Translations under genes and position numbers: made by a program
Shown here: positions 46,161-60,044 of the stretch, piece by piece
Layout: the number at the start of each line of letters is the position of its first letter
Numbering within the stretch: position 1 is the stretch's first letter
The notes under the pieces: generated by a model
The model's database searches: none
The model's input: the letters and a program-made list of their open reading frames with translations, nothing else
Told to the model about the DNA's origin: nothing
DNA from: Oasisia sp. SBJ-2009
Lineage: Eukaryota > Annelida > Polychaeta > Sabellida > Siboglinidae
Direction: 5' to 3'
DNA: 64,000 bases
Assembly (NCBI GenBank): GCA_964017155.1
Contig: OZ024857.1
Span: 2,837,079-2,901,078, forward strand

Positions 46161-49100
46161 GGTATATGAGCTCCAGCTACTTGATAGCCCCGTGCCTGAA
46201 AGGTTAGCCCAAGTTACTTGTTACTGTCAGGCCTGCAAAACTAGTTCAAGTCACTATTAGCTTTAGGCCTGCAATAAAAAACATTTAATTGTTACACTGG
46301 ACATGCAAGACTGAAGACAACTCCCCATGTTGACATCTTCTGACTGTTCTTACTGAGACTAACTATGACATCCCTTGTTGCAAGTTCCCTTCCACTGACT
46401 ATAACACTCTTGCAACCCTTTCTGCGTACACTCAACAGGATTATATCCTGACCCTCGCAGTATCCCATGTTGACCAGTGGTCAGTCTGACATATCCCCTG
46501 ATCATGACCCCCGATCCTCCCCCTCACCCACCCCACTCGCCACCTCTGTCACACCTGAGCGTTATTGCACGGCGGACAAAGCACCGAACAATTGCAAATG
46601 GTCCGTGATTCGAAATGTTCACATTAAGCGAATATCATTGTCGAACACAAACATGCATCCTTTCTGTTGTGGCACTTAATGGCATATTCATGACGGGTTC
46701 GCTTCGAGTGGAATGTTTTCATAGAAACTGCCTCATGTTGTTGATTACTTTGTTTGTGTCTCGTTAGATTTATACACGCGAGAAGTTGAAGGGCGTCGTA
46801 TGCGAAAGCGGTTTTGGCAGTTCTGTGAACATTGTTACACCCGGTCGTGAAAACCGTGCCAGCATTCTGTGAACATTGTCGCTAAAGGTAAGACACTACT
46901 TGCATGTTGTAGTGGCACTTGATATTATAATCAGCAAAGAAAAACCCATTGGAAATATGTTTGCATCATTGCTGACAATTCCAGGCACTCTTTGTATGGG
47001 ACGTTATTTCAAAGGTTTCCACATTATATTAATTATGAGATGTATTTTTGGAGAAAATGTCATTAGTTTGAGAAATAAAAGTGAAACAAAACATATGACA
47101 ACACGCTATGTTTCTTTCATAAAGACAACTTTTTAGTATTTCCGATTCTATGTTTACTCCTAAAGTCCTGCGTAATTTTGGTAAATTAACTTTGATTGTT
47201 TGTTCCAATCAAGCAAATGTTTATTGATGTGCTAATATTTTTTACCGTTCTCTCTATTTGGAAGTAAAAAATACACGATTATATAGTCCTTGTGAATATT
47301 AAACTGCATTAAAAATATGTGCATGCATCAGTTAGCAGATGTTTCTGAAATAACACTGTTACTGGCAATAAATTTACATTAATTTGTCCTGGCTGACAGG
47401 TCAGTTGCCTGCAATTTGTAATCTTTGTCCGATTTCCTTAATCAATCATGTCAACTTATTAACCCATTCGGCCAATATTTAATTATCGCCAGAACGTGCC
47501 GCATTATTGTAGCTGACAGATAATTTAATTGTTCACAATGTGAAGAGCCGGAGCAGTTTGTAAGCACTAGATTGTTGTCGAATTCAATTACACCAAGCCC
47601 ACCGAACCAGTATTTAATTACGGACAAAGTGCCTATCTAATTTAGTTTTTAATCAAACTTAGCTGGTAGTGAAAATGTTACTTGCATAATGGACACGTTC
47701 GTCTGATTGAAACCCACAGTTGATAATGTCACGACAAGAGAAGGTTTGTAATTAAGAAATTTAATTATACACCTTTAAGAAGGTTAACCAAATCTGGTCG
47801 CATTAGAGGTAGTATGTGTTGTCAACAATTAAAATGTAAATACTAATTAACTTTCGCTCATTTGTTTGTATGAGATAAATGTTGTTACCATAAATTGCCA
47901 CATTTACTCACAGATGTACTTTGTCCAACGAACGATCGTTAAAACTCAAAAGAAAACCCGCCGTTTCATGGGAGACGGTTTAGACAGCAGCCTGGACCAT
48001 CTCGTCGTTGTGTTGTTTTTACTTTAAAATAATGACGGTTTGAGAGTTTCTTGCGGTTCTGCGGTATGGCATCTGCCCCTAAACCATGATATCACATTCT
48101 CCGCCCGAGGAAATAAAACATCCTACATGCTGTGTAAAAGTGTAAGCCGTCGTAAACAATCAATGTCACCCAGGTGGTAATAACCATATTGTGACATACA
48201 GTTTTACGAAGGAAAATAACTGGAAAAATAACAGAAAAAAATAACTAGTTATTTGATTAGTACTGCTTTATTTCCAGGCAAAGTCTGTTTCTTTGTGTTC
48301 TTTTTTTGTAGTTACCATATTTTTGAATATGGCAATCTATGCAGATAATAGAACCGAAAAAGCATGCATATGGGTTTTATTAAAGAACGCAATTTTGGTC
48401 ATAAAACACCTGTTTTATAACCCGTTTGTTCACAATGCAAACCTGTATTTTCACGTTTTATTTGCTCTACATGCACTTTAGCCAGAATGGAGCCATGGAT
48501 ATATTGCGCAGTTAAATGCTTGTGTATGATTCACCAGAAGGTTAAGCATTGCCTGAAACAGGCAGCCTTTGTCGACTGTGTTGACTTTATGTTCCATAAT
48601 CACCACTCCTCTCCGGCTGGATATGTAGTGCTGACAGATGTCCGTAGAAGATTCACAAAGCTGCCATTAACTGCCATTATCGTTGTGAATCTCACGTCCA
48701 GTTGATGGTCAGGGGCCTGTCCATGCAGTGGTCAACAGTAGAACCGGACAACAGTCGAGCGAAACCGTAGATGTGTCGCCTTTGTCAGGTCCTCAGAAGT
48801 TGACGGCTACGGAAGGCAATCATTTACAAGTTGGTGACAATTGTCTGCTCCTGTCACCGAGGCTGATACATGGGCCTATAAAGGTGTAGGTTGTCTCGGC
48901 ACCATTGTCAGGTCACCATATGCTCGTCAAAGACACACAGCGGAACGTATCTGCACCTGTATACCTACCTACACGTTAGTGACAGATTCAGTTTGCAATT
49001 TGACATCACAAGAAGTTCAGGTTGTGTCTTACCCTTGTCTGAAGACCAACAGACTCCATTGGGTTTGTAACTCTATAGCTTGTGTGCAATTTGGAAAGAC

Positions 49101-49217
49101 ATCGTCCGATTTTGAATTTTGTTGCTGGATTCTCACAGTTGACACTCACTGTCAATTTGCCTACGTAGTCACACGAAGGACCTAGTCACACGCATACTGC
49201 GAGACGATCGTCAAGTT
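46161..49217. other. Non-coding interval with candidate enhancer blocks
   Basis: 46540-46890 has ACAATTGCAAAT (octamer/SOX-like), a CpG-rich stretch and a strong donor GCTAAAG|GTAAGA at 46886, but all frames stop before it. 47390-47720 has several AATTA/TAATT homeodomain words and TTGTC/TGACAGG words. No coding exon is supported. Confidence 0.3.
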
Positions 49218-49284
49218 ATGCCTCCGGATAAGAAACGGTCTCGGCGTAAAACAGGGGCAAATAGCAGGCGCAGCAAGAATAAAG
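49218..49284 (+). CDS. Candidate first coding exon with a short, very basic N-terminus
   Basis: ATG at 49218 (G at -3) opens a frame of 22 codons, MPPDKKRSRRKTGANSRRSK then NK, ending at a donor AATAAAG|GTAACC in phase 1. The frame also runs open about 20 codons upstream of the ATG before a TGA. Short basic first exons followed by very long introns are usual in large zinc-finger regulators. The SRRK word is only loosely like their N-terminal NuRD-binding motif, so that is a guess. It could also be an internal exon of another gene. Confidence 0.35.
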
Positions 49285-50125
49285 GTAACCAACTTCAATC
49301 TTGTTGACATAACGCATCTGTTCATGCCTCTGTTGTGAGGTGTACTTTATCTTGATGTTTTGTGCATATTAACAATAGAGAAGCTAGTCTATTCCAGAGA
49401 TCATTCGTATTTTTATTCACGCCAGTTGACTTCTAAAAGTCAAACAATTATGTGAAGATGGATACTGACTGTTGTTGAAATGTCTGGTCACAGCCGCTAA
49501 AATATTCAGTTGATAAAACACACATGGTTTTTAGGTTGCAAAAATCATGTCAGTCACGATAGACTTTATTTAAATCGGTGGGCCTTGTCTTTCTTATAAT
49601 TGACTACATTGATGTATGTCTTTCATGATATATTCCCCCACAAGCTCCCTCAAGGCTTCCCAGAGAAGATGTGGGAGTAAGATAAATATTTCCATGTTTT
49701 CTACATTTCAAGTGACACAATTCATTAATGAAATATAAATGTTATCAGTTTGAGCCAGTGCTCAATACCAAGATGTCGGTACAAATTAAAAAAACTACTG
49801 ATGCAGATGTAGGCTTACATTGCTAAATATTACTCAGGATGGACCTTTTTTCAGATCAAAAACTTTCAAAACGTTTTCAATATACAGAGTATTATCTTTA
49901 TGTGGTAGGGGCTTCTTATATATCATGACTGCTAACTTTTGCAGTTGCGATGAACTAAAGAAGTTGGTGTGAGATGTTAGACAAAAACATCTACCAGGGA
50001 AAAATACGTTTTGGACATGAAGAAAAGATGAAAGTTTTTGTCTGTAGGTTGTGCATTTTTTTCTTAAAACCGTTACATCTTTATTTATTAAGGTGTTTGA
50101 CACAAGACAACTGCTTTTAGAAGTT

Positions 50126-50683
50126 TTATTCATACCAATCAATGGGCTCAAGTGTCTGAGCCAGTTGACAGTTACAGAATAAAGTTGGACAGTGGCACAT
50201 TAATTGCGCTAGACGGCAATTGATACGATCACAATGATGTGTGTTTGTGGGGGCGTTGAATGGTGTCTGAGTCCCAGCATCACAGGTGTGAACTGTTTCA
50301 CCATTGACGACTACTTCGCCTGGTGTCCCATCTGAAATGATACACTGCCACACAATCACACTGCACCAGTTCATTATTGTGTCACACGTGCACCGGTGTA
50401 CGCTTCGCCGACGCCGTGATCGTCGAGATTTCGTTGTTTCGTTGCTCTTCTTCACGTCGTTGTCACTCTGCTTTATAACAGCCAGGTGGGGCTGTTGGCA
50501 GGTTTTAACGAGCGGATGATACAGTCGCTTCGTGACTGCGCCCACTTTGTTAGCACCGCCACCAGCAGGGGGCCGGAGTCGCTTTTTGTGGCGGCAAATT
50601 AGACAGTCGATGCAGCCACGGCTGGGGTTGTTGGCAAATTGACGATGATTATATGGCTGGGGTGAAGACCGACAGGGGGGTCC
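50126..50683 (-). CDS. Candidate cysteine-rich terminal exon (185 residues), unknown family
   Basis: A pyrimidine-containing acceptor, CCCCTATTAATGCAG|GGACCC (first base 50683), is followed by 185 codons to TAA at 50126-50128; an ATG two codons before the exon edge is the alternative start. The sequence has normal codon variety. A basic cluster SRRSRRRRSVHRC resembles a furin-type site. The last 92 or so residues hold about 11 Cys, including CTC, CHC and CNC groups and NWCSVIVWQC. No signal peptide is seen, so that would have to come from an upstream exon. I recognise no family. It overlaps a CTCF-like motif at 50559-50575. An open frame this long is unusual in the surrounding DNA but could still be chance. 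Confidence 0.35.
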   Translation of the reverse strand, partial: GPPCRSSPQPYNHRQFANNPSRGCIDCLICRHKKRLRPPAGGGANKVGAVTKRLYHPLVKTCQQPHLAVIKQSDNDVKKSNETTKSRRSRRRRSVHRCTCDTIMNWCSVIVWQCIISDGTPGEVVVNGETVHTCDAGTQTPFNAPTNTHHCDRINCRLAQLMCHCPTLFCNCQLAQTLEPIDWYE

Positions 50684-53600
50684 CTGCATTAATAGGGGTA
50701 AACGATCAAGTGAAAATTGCGTCTGTACCTTCTTGTATTGTGTATGAGACGGCAGGTGGGAGAAATGTCATTTATTTCTAGAGAGCGCCCGCATAGAAAA
50801 GGCAGACTTTTGATGTTGGAAAATGGCTCGTAGGAGACAGTTTCATCAAGGCATCAACATTTTGATAGGACCCTTTGAAATATTTGCCTCGGCGGGTTTT
50901 CGGTCAGGATATTAGAACTGTTTACCTGCATGTAGGACAGGTAGTTTGCATATTTTGCAGTCGCTTTGAAGCAGTATTTAGGATCTGCAGCCATCGGTGC
51001 TTCTATCTTCATCTTGATACTAAATGTCTGACAGTTTGACTGAAGGAGTTAATTAATTAAAATTGTCAGACCAATTTGCTTGCATTATCTATGGGTGCTT
51101 TCTCAATATCCACATGGATTGTACACAATTTGAGATACTAAAGTGGAAATAACGACTTCATAAGAAGGATGACAGTTGTGTTATTGAAGTGGAATAAAAA
51201 ACTTAGAATTGAAACAAAATATCATCCATTATAGCTCAAATTATACTGTCCTATCGATTCTGATTGTCAGTCTTCATAAATGTTAGTGTACGTATAGTTT
51301 ATTATGTGCACATCTTTGTTAAAACAAACAAAACCAAAAGAATTTCTTCGACCATTATCACTACAGAAAACCTGTATGCATAGCCTGATAGCTGTTATTA
51401 ATTTTACACATTACAAAATATAAAAAGAATTTTACCTACACCTGCTAATCAGACTAACATGACTTCAGTACAGATGTTTGCTAGAAACTAACAGTGCCGT
51501 CATGATCCGACTGGCAGAAACTGGCAGTGATCGAACGACCAACCGATTGACTGACCGACTGCCAGTAACCACCCACTGACATTAAACAAGCTTTCATGTC
51601 AAATAATTTAATTCCTCCTAAATTACACTCAACGAAACAGCCATTAAAACGGCCATTCCTCCCAGCTGTGACCTGCGGTCCTCGTAACACCGCCATTCAC
51701 ATGCAGATGGCGCTGGATGTCTCTATATTATTTCGCTTATCTCGGCTGGATGCTATCTGTGACAGGTGTCTACAAGGCAGACTGGGCCTATTGCCTAATG
51801 ACATCACAAGTGGGTTATTTCACCAGTTGTCTGTCCACACCTTTCTGGCGCTGTCAGAAAGCGCAGCCGGCGATAAAATCAATGGTAATATGTAGATTCG
51901 TGACGCTGACATGCGTTTGAATTGTCTCGCTGCAAACAGGTGTTGCTAGTAATGGATGTTGTGTGGATTCGTCGTGTTGTACGTTTTGTCATTCTTTCTA
52001 GTGTTGCGTCTTTCTTCCGTCCAGCTGTTACAATGTCTAACATTGTGATAAAATAATACACGATTTATTGTTCACTTCCAAGTAGATGTACTGGTCCAAG
52101 GAATTTTTTAAGCACGTGTGATCAGAGCTACACCAGATTGTGTTAGTAAGAGTCAGTTTTGTTTTTGCTTGTTATTAAAATATAACTTATCAATAACAGC
52201 AACAGAAGCCATTTACTTGTTTTGTGTTTGCATTGATATTTTTATACATATCACATATGACACAGATTGAACTTGAATTTATAATTATTTTGAAAAGGTA
52301 GGCATTACTAAGTACACATAGCAATTAGATCAATATTCATTTTAATGTCGAATTTGTTTTATATGTTTTGCGCTATTTTCTTGTCTTGAAGTTTTTAAAT
52401 TATTACAACAGGTCAAACTGCGCTTGAATAACTTAAACACTTAAAATATAATTCTTATTTTACCATATCAAAATATGTTATAATATAGTACTCATTCTAG
52501 ACAGGGAGTCATACAGAATGACATCGCCCGCCACACATGGCAGAAATCTGACCAGTCCAAATACTTTGCAGTCAACATTCTTGGTCACCTAAATGTGGTT
52601 TAAGAAACCATGGTGTTTTCATACAATTTAACATGTATCTCTTTAACTATTATATTTCTACTCTGAAATTAAATTAAGAAAATTGCATGGCATTAGTTTA
52701 TTATAGATAGTTTATGATAAAAATAACCATCCTTTACAATTTTAGTGTCTCGCTGCGACTAAATCACTGACAAAACTCGTTCATCTTTCTTTGTGTCACG
52801 CAGCAAAACAGTGTCAACGTGACAATTTTTCACATTATAAAAACCGGCTTTGCAAAGAGGCAGCAATATTAATTCCGGTACTTTAGAAAAGTGGAATCGG
52901 CGTGTAATGGATGGGTGGCGATCATGTTGGATTATGGCGACATAACAGAATAATAAACTAAGCATGATAAATTTTCCCGGCCATTCCGTTGCCGCGGTCG
53001 GATCATCGGAGCGACAAGTCGATCAGATAAGTTCAACAATTGATGGTTTCACATAAGCTCGAAGACACATGCGTTACGGCAGCGGCACAGATGGCTTGTC
53101 CGCGCACACTTTACGATCATCGTCATATTTTGATAACGGCTCAGCGAATAATTGAAATTACTTTAATGTACACTGTTAGAATCTCTGTGGGGGATTGTGG
53201 TCGTTTTGTCCACCCTGGGACCGTCTGGTTGGTCGGCCGATTGTGTGGTTCGGCAGTGCAGATGAGATAACTGGTCCACTGTGGCAGACGTCATCTGTAA
53301 TTTCACCAGACGGCCATAAGGGCGTGAAAATAACGCGCCGATAGATTGTTGATGATGGCCGCTCAACGTGACTTTACGGTACTTTGGTTAACGCGGCGTT
53401 TGTTTTGAGAGTCTATATTGCTTTGTCATGGCCGGCTTGTGACTGGTCGTGTGGTGTTGTTCACTAATGTAATGATATAAGGGGCCTTGGGAGGAGGTCA
53501 CTGGCTTTGTGTCCAAGGGACAAAGGCAGCGCCCTAAGAGCAATATTGACATGGTACCAGGTCGAGAATAGTTTGTTGCCAAAAGTTAGGTTTTCCTGTA

Positions 53601-56600
53601 GGTAAATAATTACGCAAGTTATAAATCGCATTTTTATGTACACACTATGAATTGTTCCAATTAAAATATTTAACTTTAGTGTGTTAGTACTAACACAAAT
53701 CACTTAAGAAGCAACGGCTGCTTTTGACATGAATACTTTCGCCTCGTAACACCACTTTTATTGGTTGGTTGTAACATGTTAGTGCTGTTGTTGGTCTTTG
53801 TGAGTTGAATACACAGAGTTCTACGGTGAACTCACTTGTATTGCGTTTTTCACTTAGTACACTTGTACTTTTTATGTTTCTGGAATCCGTACTAAGTTTA
53901 TATTTAATAAGTTCTTTCTTAGTTCACTGCATTTCAAAGTTTCTGTGTTTCATATTAAGTTCATCATCTGCGTGCCATTATACATAGTCTGTTTGTATTT
54001 CACTCGGGGTATTGGAACTGAGAATGGAGTCCAATATTTTTGGTATTGCTATATGTATGTTTAGCCCCCCAATATTTTGGCAGGTGAATACATGTAAAGC
54101 ATCAAGGGGGCACTTGGAAGTTTTTGGGGGACCCGTAGCAGGGGTAATTTGGGGGGCAGGGGCTGGGGAACATCAGCCACCCACAATCCGCCACACTGCA
54201 ACACTTATTATTAAGGTCCAAGGTAAAGGATGGAGTTAGTGAAGGAAAGTGGAATCACAAATTGTTTGGTTTCGTTCTTGTTGTTACACTTTCGCTTTGA
54301 ATGTTGGTATTGTTGTGGGAAGTTTGATAAATTCCTCGATTCCAAATTATAACTGGGAAAGCTCTTTTCCCTGGTGCTTAGTTCAGCTTGAATATTTTCC
54401 AACACATTCTCAGTCCAATATTGATATGATGTCACTATACAGTTATGCAGATGTTATATTAGTGTTGAAGCTTATGCCATTTGCACAACTAAATTCCTGT
54501 TGTGAAAATAATTGAATATCATAATTTTGTGATTCAGAAACAAAGATGTCGACATAAGTTTAATGCATGAATGCCTTATGTTAGATGCATGATGTGTATC
54601 ACAAAAGCCTGATTGCAAAATGTGTAATGCGTATCAGAAATTGTAGTCCATAATTGATGTCGGTTTCCCAGTTACAGAGATCGTCCTAAAGGCGCTGTCA
54701 TTGTTTGTCATGCCTAGTCAGATTTGTTGATCTGTCTCTTTAAATCCGTCGTTGCATGTGGACCATTGCTTCAATACTCCGACATCCTCCCTCCCGTCTC
54801 TGGAGAAATCTAACATCAAGATAGTTGTCATTTTCTTCAAAGCCGTCCATTAATTGGCACCCACGTGAAAGAGATGTCGAAATAGCGGAGATTGCCGCTT
54901 GCAGATCCACTGTCGCGGAAGATATCGTGGTCGGATTCGTCGTACGACGAACTCACAATTTTCACGCGCCTCTTCCCGAAACTCGGTTCGAGTAATTCAC
55001 GTGAGGAAGAGAGGCGTTGGTTGCTATGTGTTGTCGGTTAGATTGTTTGTGTGTGATGCGCATGTCTTTGTCAAGAGTGGTAGAGAATGCACGACAAGCA
55101 TGCATGACTGCTGGCACGCGCTCGTGTGCATGTCTCTAGGTTTCAATAAGTGTTTTGGAAAATGTAGAATAAATTCTACAGTCATCATTGGATCATTTGT
55201 AGGTGTCATGAGTGTTGTGAGTTTGAAGTGGGCTTTCTTGCGGTGACACTTGTAAGGTTGGAAGATCCTAGTCGTAGACACACGCTGTATTGGGACTAAT
55301 CCCCTTGTGATCTCTAGGCTCCAGCAAAAGTTTACGATGAACCATATCCAGTCTTGGCATTAGGCAAATTGGAGTGAGATTATAGTTATCGCTACTTTGC
55401 ATTATGCTTGTGTGATGAAAAGCTGCCGTAATCTTTATATGTTTTTGCGCAGCTATTTGGTAACGAGTGACTATCGTGCAATAATAAGAATTACGACTTC
55501 ACTGTTTACATACGTCTCTTGCGGGTAATAATGATAAAGCACTTCCGCTCTTTGGTAATAAACTCTGAGAACCTTGTCAAGGTGACAGAGTTTGTTTGCA
55601 TTTCTTGAGATGAAGAGATTCAATATTCCACCGTTATCATAGGCAGTTTTTTTACTCATGATTTGTTTGTTTTTGATGCTTCAGAATGTAAATTCTTCTG
55701 CAATATTTTGGTTCATGCATTGGTTCATGTTTGTACAGTCATATTTGTCGTACCATTTAATAAATGATACTGAATATATCAAAATCATAAACTTCATATA
55801 AGTCCACAGGTGGACAGAAGTGGCAGAAGATAAGAAGGGTAAGCAACGATAAAACCAGTTCTGTAAATGAAACTGAAAGCAGTTTGTGTAGAAAATTCAG
55901 TGTCAGATGTCCAGCCAAAGCTAAGAAATGATTCAGGTCTGTGACTAATTTATACTCCAGTTACTGTATTAAGTAACTGTCTATCAGTTGCTTAACAAAT
56001 CATTGTCTAGTCAACCTTAGAGCAACTGGGAATAACTTCTAAAACATTGAACACATTTGATTTTGTTCAATCTGTACATATATAATCTCTGAAAGAAAGA
56101 CAGCTTTCAAGAATTCCCTAGTGTCACCAGTCACTAGCTCTAAGCAAAATAACTTGAGTGCCAATAAAATGAGTGCTCTTTGCGGAATAGATATTAGATA
56201 ATTTTCCAAGTGGGCAATCATGTAATGTTGATCACAATAATTCACTTTCCCAGTAAACATTATAATAACTTCAAAGGCTATCATGTCGTTAAAACATGCT
56301 GTAATTCTGCGTAATAAGAACGAATTGGTTTAATAGAATTATAAAGAAGAAGGCCACCTTTGTAGGTACTTCAGCACAGGAGGATTTCCTGTCTGAAAAA
56401 CCGGCGTCTGGTGTCAACAACATTAGATCATTTGCAAAAAAACACTTTGGACTTGTGCCAACATAATTACCAAAATAGGCGCGCCGGCACTACATCTTCA
56501 AGATTGACTTTCAGTAATATCTGAAGTAGTCGTGGGAGATTGGCTCGCCTGAAGGACCCAGAAATTGAAAAGATGGCTAATGTCGGCTGGGAGAGAGGGA

Positions 56601-56929
56601 CATTCTAAGGGTTGTGGGGGAAATGAAGAGGAATAGGCAGACAGGAGGAGTGTCTAGCGTGATTGCCTGGCCCCACTTGAAAGACTTCCACTGATGAGTC
56701 ACATTGGTTACTGGTGATAGGTGTTTAATGGCAGTTCATTAGAACTGCGGGTCTTTCAGTTAAGGTGTGATTTGGTTTCGGGTCAATATAATTTGAATTG
56801 AGACATTTCAGCGTGAGCACTTTCCAGTGGCTGTTGGCAAACGGAAAGGCCACAGGTTTGATCTGATTTGGTTGTGTGTCTACTACTATCTACAGCTCCC
56901 GCAGAGTAGACTGGGGCCTTCTTGGGCTT
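50684..56929. other. Non-coding interval with candidate conserved blocks
   Basis: 51480-51900 (with a CTCF-like CATGCAGATGGCGCT at 51699-51713), 52740-53420 and 54660-55000 are of balanced composition, with clustered ATTA, GATAA and TGAC words. They stand out from the AT-rich spacers. No supported exon. Confidence 0.3.
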
Positions 56930-57770
56930 CTTCTAAGGAATGAAGGAAGGTTGACAGCGAACAGGGACACAAAGGCACTGGGAGAGAGTATTGGGGAGAA
57001 GTGTAGGGAACACTGACAGTGAACATGGAAGGAGAAGGGAAGAGATTTGAGAGAGGGGGAAGTTTAGGGAACACTGACAGTGAACATGGAAGGAGAAGGG
57101 AAGAGATTTGAGAGAGGGGGAAGTTTAGTGAAGACTAACAGTGAACATGGAAGGAGAAGGGAAGAGATTTGAGAGAGGGGGAAGTTTAGTGAAGACTAAC
57201 AGTGAACATGGAAGGAGAAGGGAAGAGATTTGTGAGAGGGGAGGTTTAGGGAAGACTAACAGTGAACATGGAAGGAGAAGGGAAGAGATTTGAGAGAGGG
57301 GGAAGTTTAGGGAAGACTAACAGTGAACATGGAAAGAGAAGGGAAGAGATTTGAGAGAGGGGGAAGTTTATGGAAGACTAACAGTGAACATGGAAGGAGA
57401 AGGGAAGAGATTTGAGAGAGGGGGAGGTTTAGGGAAGACTAACAGTGAACATGGAAAGAGAAGGGAAGAGATTTGAGAGAGGGGGAGGTTTAGGGAAGAT
57501 TAACAGGGAACATGGAAGAAGAAGGGAAGAGATTTGAGAGAGGGGGAAGTTTAGGGAAGACTAACAGGGAACATGGAAAGAGAAGGGAAGAGATTTGAGA
57601 GACGGGGAAGTTTAGGGAAGACTAACAGTGAACATGGAAAGAGAAGGGAAGAGATTTGAGAGAGGGGGAAGTTTAGGGAAGACTAACAGTGAACATGGAA
57701 GGAGAAGGGAAGAGATTTGAGAGAGGGGGAGGTTTAGGGAAGACTGACAGCAAAGGAGAAGGGAAGAGAA
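56930..57770 (+). repeat. 61 bp purine-rich tandem repeat, about 13 copies
   Basis: The unit is AGTTTAGGGAAGACTAACAG, then TGAACATGGAAGGAGAAGGG, then AAGAGATTTGAGAGAGGGGGA. Strand asymmetry is strong, about nine-tenths purine in half of each unit. Degenerate edge copies extend to about 57930. Confidence 0.93.
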
Positions 57771-58724
57771 TGTGCTAGAGAGGAATGTTTTAGAAAATTG
57801 GCAGTGACCATGGAATGAGAAGGGAGGAGAATGGGAAGAGGGTGGGTTTAGGAGGGACTGATGGTGAACGTGGGAGAAGGGAAGAGAATAGGGAGAGGGG
57901 AAGTTTAGGGAAGACAGACAATTAACATAGAAGGAGAATGAATCAACATCACAAGAATGTTTACACCATCTGTGAAGAAATCACTCAATGCCCCTTCCCT
58001 GTGAAGGAACTAGCCTACATGTTGGGTTTCTAAGGGAATGTGTACAGACGAATGTCTCCCCGACATATATTGCCGTCTAAATGCCAAACACTCTATGCAC
58101 TTGACACACAAACTCTCACAGAACCACCAACATTCTCAGTCTCCTGTCCAACAGCCACCAGCCACACTACCACCGTATTCACAGTGCTTATAGGCTACAG
58201 CCAGACTCATTCCATTACCCAGAATTCGGTCATGCATGTCGAAGGCACAAACAGGCCAGTCTCTGAATTAGCACCAACAAGGCTTGTGACTTTATGGAGC
58301 GAGAAATCAGAAAGTCAGATGAGCATTCAGGACGTAGCCATCTAGAAAATCAGAACCGCGCATATACTGCCAGCCCGGATTAGCATTGTTCACTGCCTTA
58401 GTTTCTCATTAGTTGCCTGTTGTAAAATGGCTGTAAATGTATAGTGCGTGACTGTGAGTATTGAGAGAGAGTTCTAAAGGCCTCTGCAGAGAGTTTGCAT
58501 AAATTTTGTCACAGGTCTCAACTGAGTTTTTCTATTGCAGAAAATATTTTTGTAATATATTTGTACAATAGTGTTAACATAAAAAATGTAAATCTTTTTT
58601 ATCATGTCCCTTGAAATAGAATACATACACTGTATTGAAACATCAAATTTAAAGTATATACACTACACACACACACTGATATATATTATATATAATTATA
58701 TTAAATGCTATATTTCAATGTGTA

Positions 58725-58725
<1 letters not shown>

Positions 58726-58765
<40 letters not shown>
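58726..58765. repeat. (AT)n microsatellite
   Basis: About 40 bp of alternating AT. Confidence 0.9.
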
Positions 58766-58767
<2 letters not shown>

Positions 58768-59940
58768 AAGTTATCTGTGTGAATCATCCAGATTTTTTTT
58801 AATCCAGACTCATGTGGTTTGAACTGAAGAATCCCGAGAACTAATCCTAAGGAGTGATGTTTTATGTGTATTGAAATCTTACATATTATAAATTTTTAAA
58901 CTGACTAGAACTAAATGTCGGGAGCTTGGTGACATATAGTAGCTGGTGCACCAGTCACATTGTCAGACCCTCAAACGAGCAGTTCTGGTCTTAAACTCAG
59001 CAGCTGTTTCAAATCGTGGCCAAGTTTGTTCACTCTACATTGCTCCAGTACATTTGGTATATGACTGAGCACCTGGCTATAGACAGTGGGTGATGTTTGT
59101 TTATAAATAATCTTTGTATAGTAATATCAGTGTGGCTGAATGGTTCCTAATGAAGTCAAGTGAAGTGTTTTGAATTGTTCTACGGCTGGTTATGGCACTA
59201 CAAGAACTTGTGTCATTTAAATTCATTTGATTTGATTTGTCAACAATTAAATAAATTCAGTTTTATTCCACTTTAGAAGCGCATATTTTGTTCGTGTAAT
59301 AATAATTTTTAACAATGTCATGAACAGTTTTGTACCTGAATATCTTCATTATGCAAATGTACACATGCCCTACTTTCCTAGAAATATGATCCCAGACAGA
59401 TGGCTGTTAAAGACAGTGACACAGGGGGCTGTGGCTGGAATGGGGGGCTCATTAGATGGCCTGGTATCCACTGACAGCAGGGGCTCGCATCAATTAGCTG
59501 GCTGAATGGCCCAGGTATGTCCTTGCCTGAGAGATCTAATTGGAAATCAACCCCCAGTCCCATGTCACTCATTAGGGCTGTTTATTTATACACCGGGATG
59601 CTTATCAGGGAGACAGGGGCAGGAAGCAGGAAGTGGGAAAATACCCCTTTTGACCCAGTCTGTGTAACCCCAGGGCTGGGGAAGATCGTTTGATGGAACA
59701 GTTTGGGGAAAGGTGGTCTTTGTGATGGAGGTCTCATGGTTCTAGGCTGTTCAATCCTGCACTATCTGCTCAGTGGATAAGTCATTTAAAGGCGCGGCTT
59801 GAGGTAATTAAAACTGATCAGTATTGCAAGTTTTTATAATAATAATAATAATAAAGTGTATTTATCTGTGACAACCATAGCGGCTGAAAAGTACAATAAA
59901 AGCTTTCCAACTGATAAAACAATTCATTAAAGCATTTTAG

Positions 59941-60044
<104 letters not shown>

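Noticed and set aside
46760..46886. Coding exon ending at GCTAAAG|GTAAGA
   Set aside because: The donor is strong but every frame stops before it.
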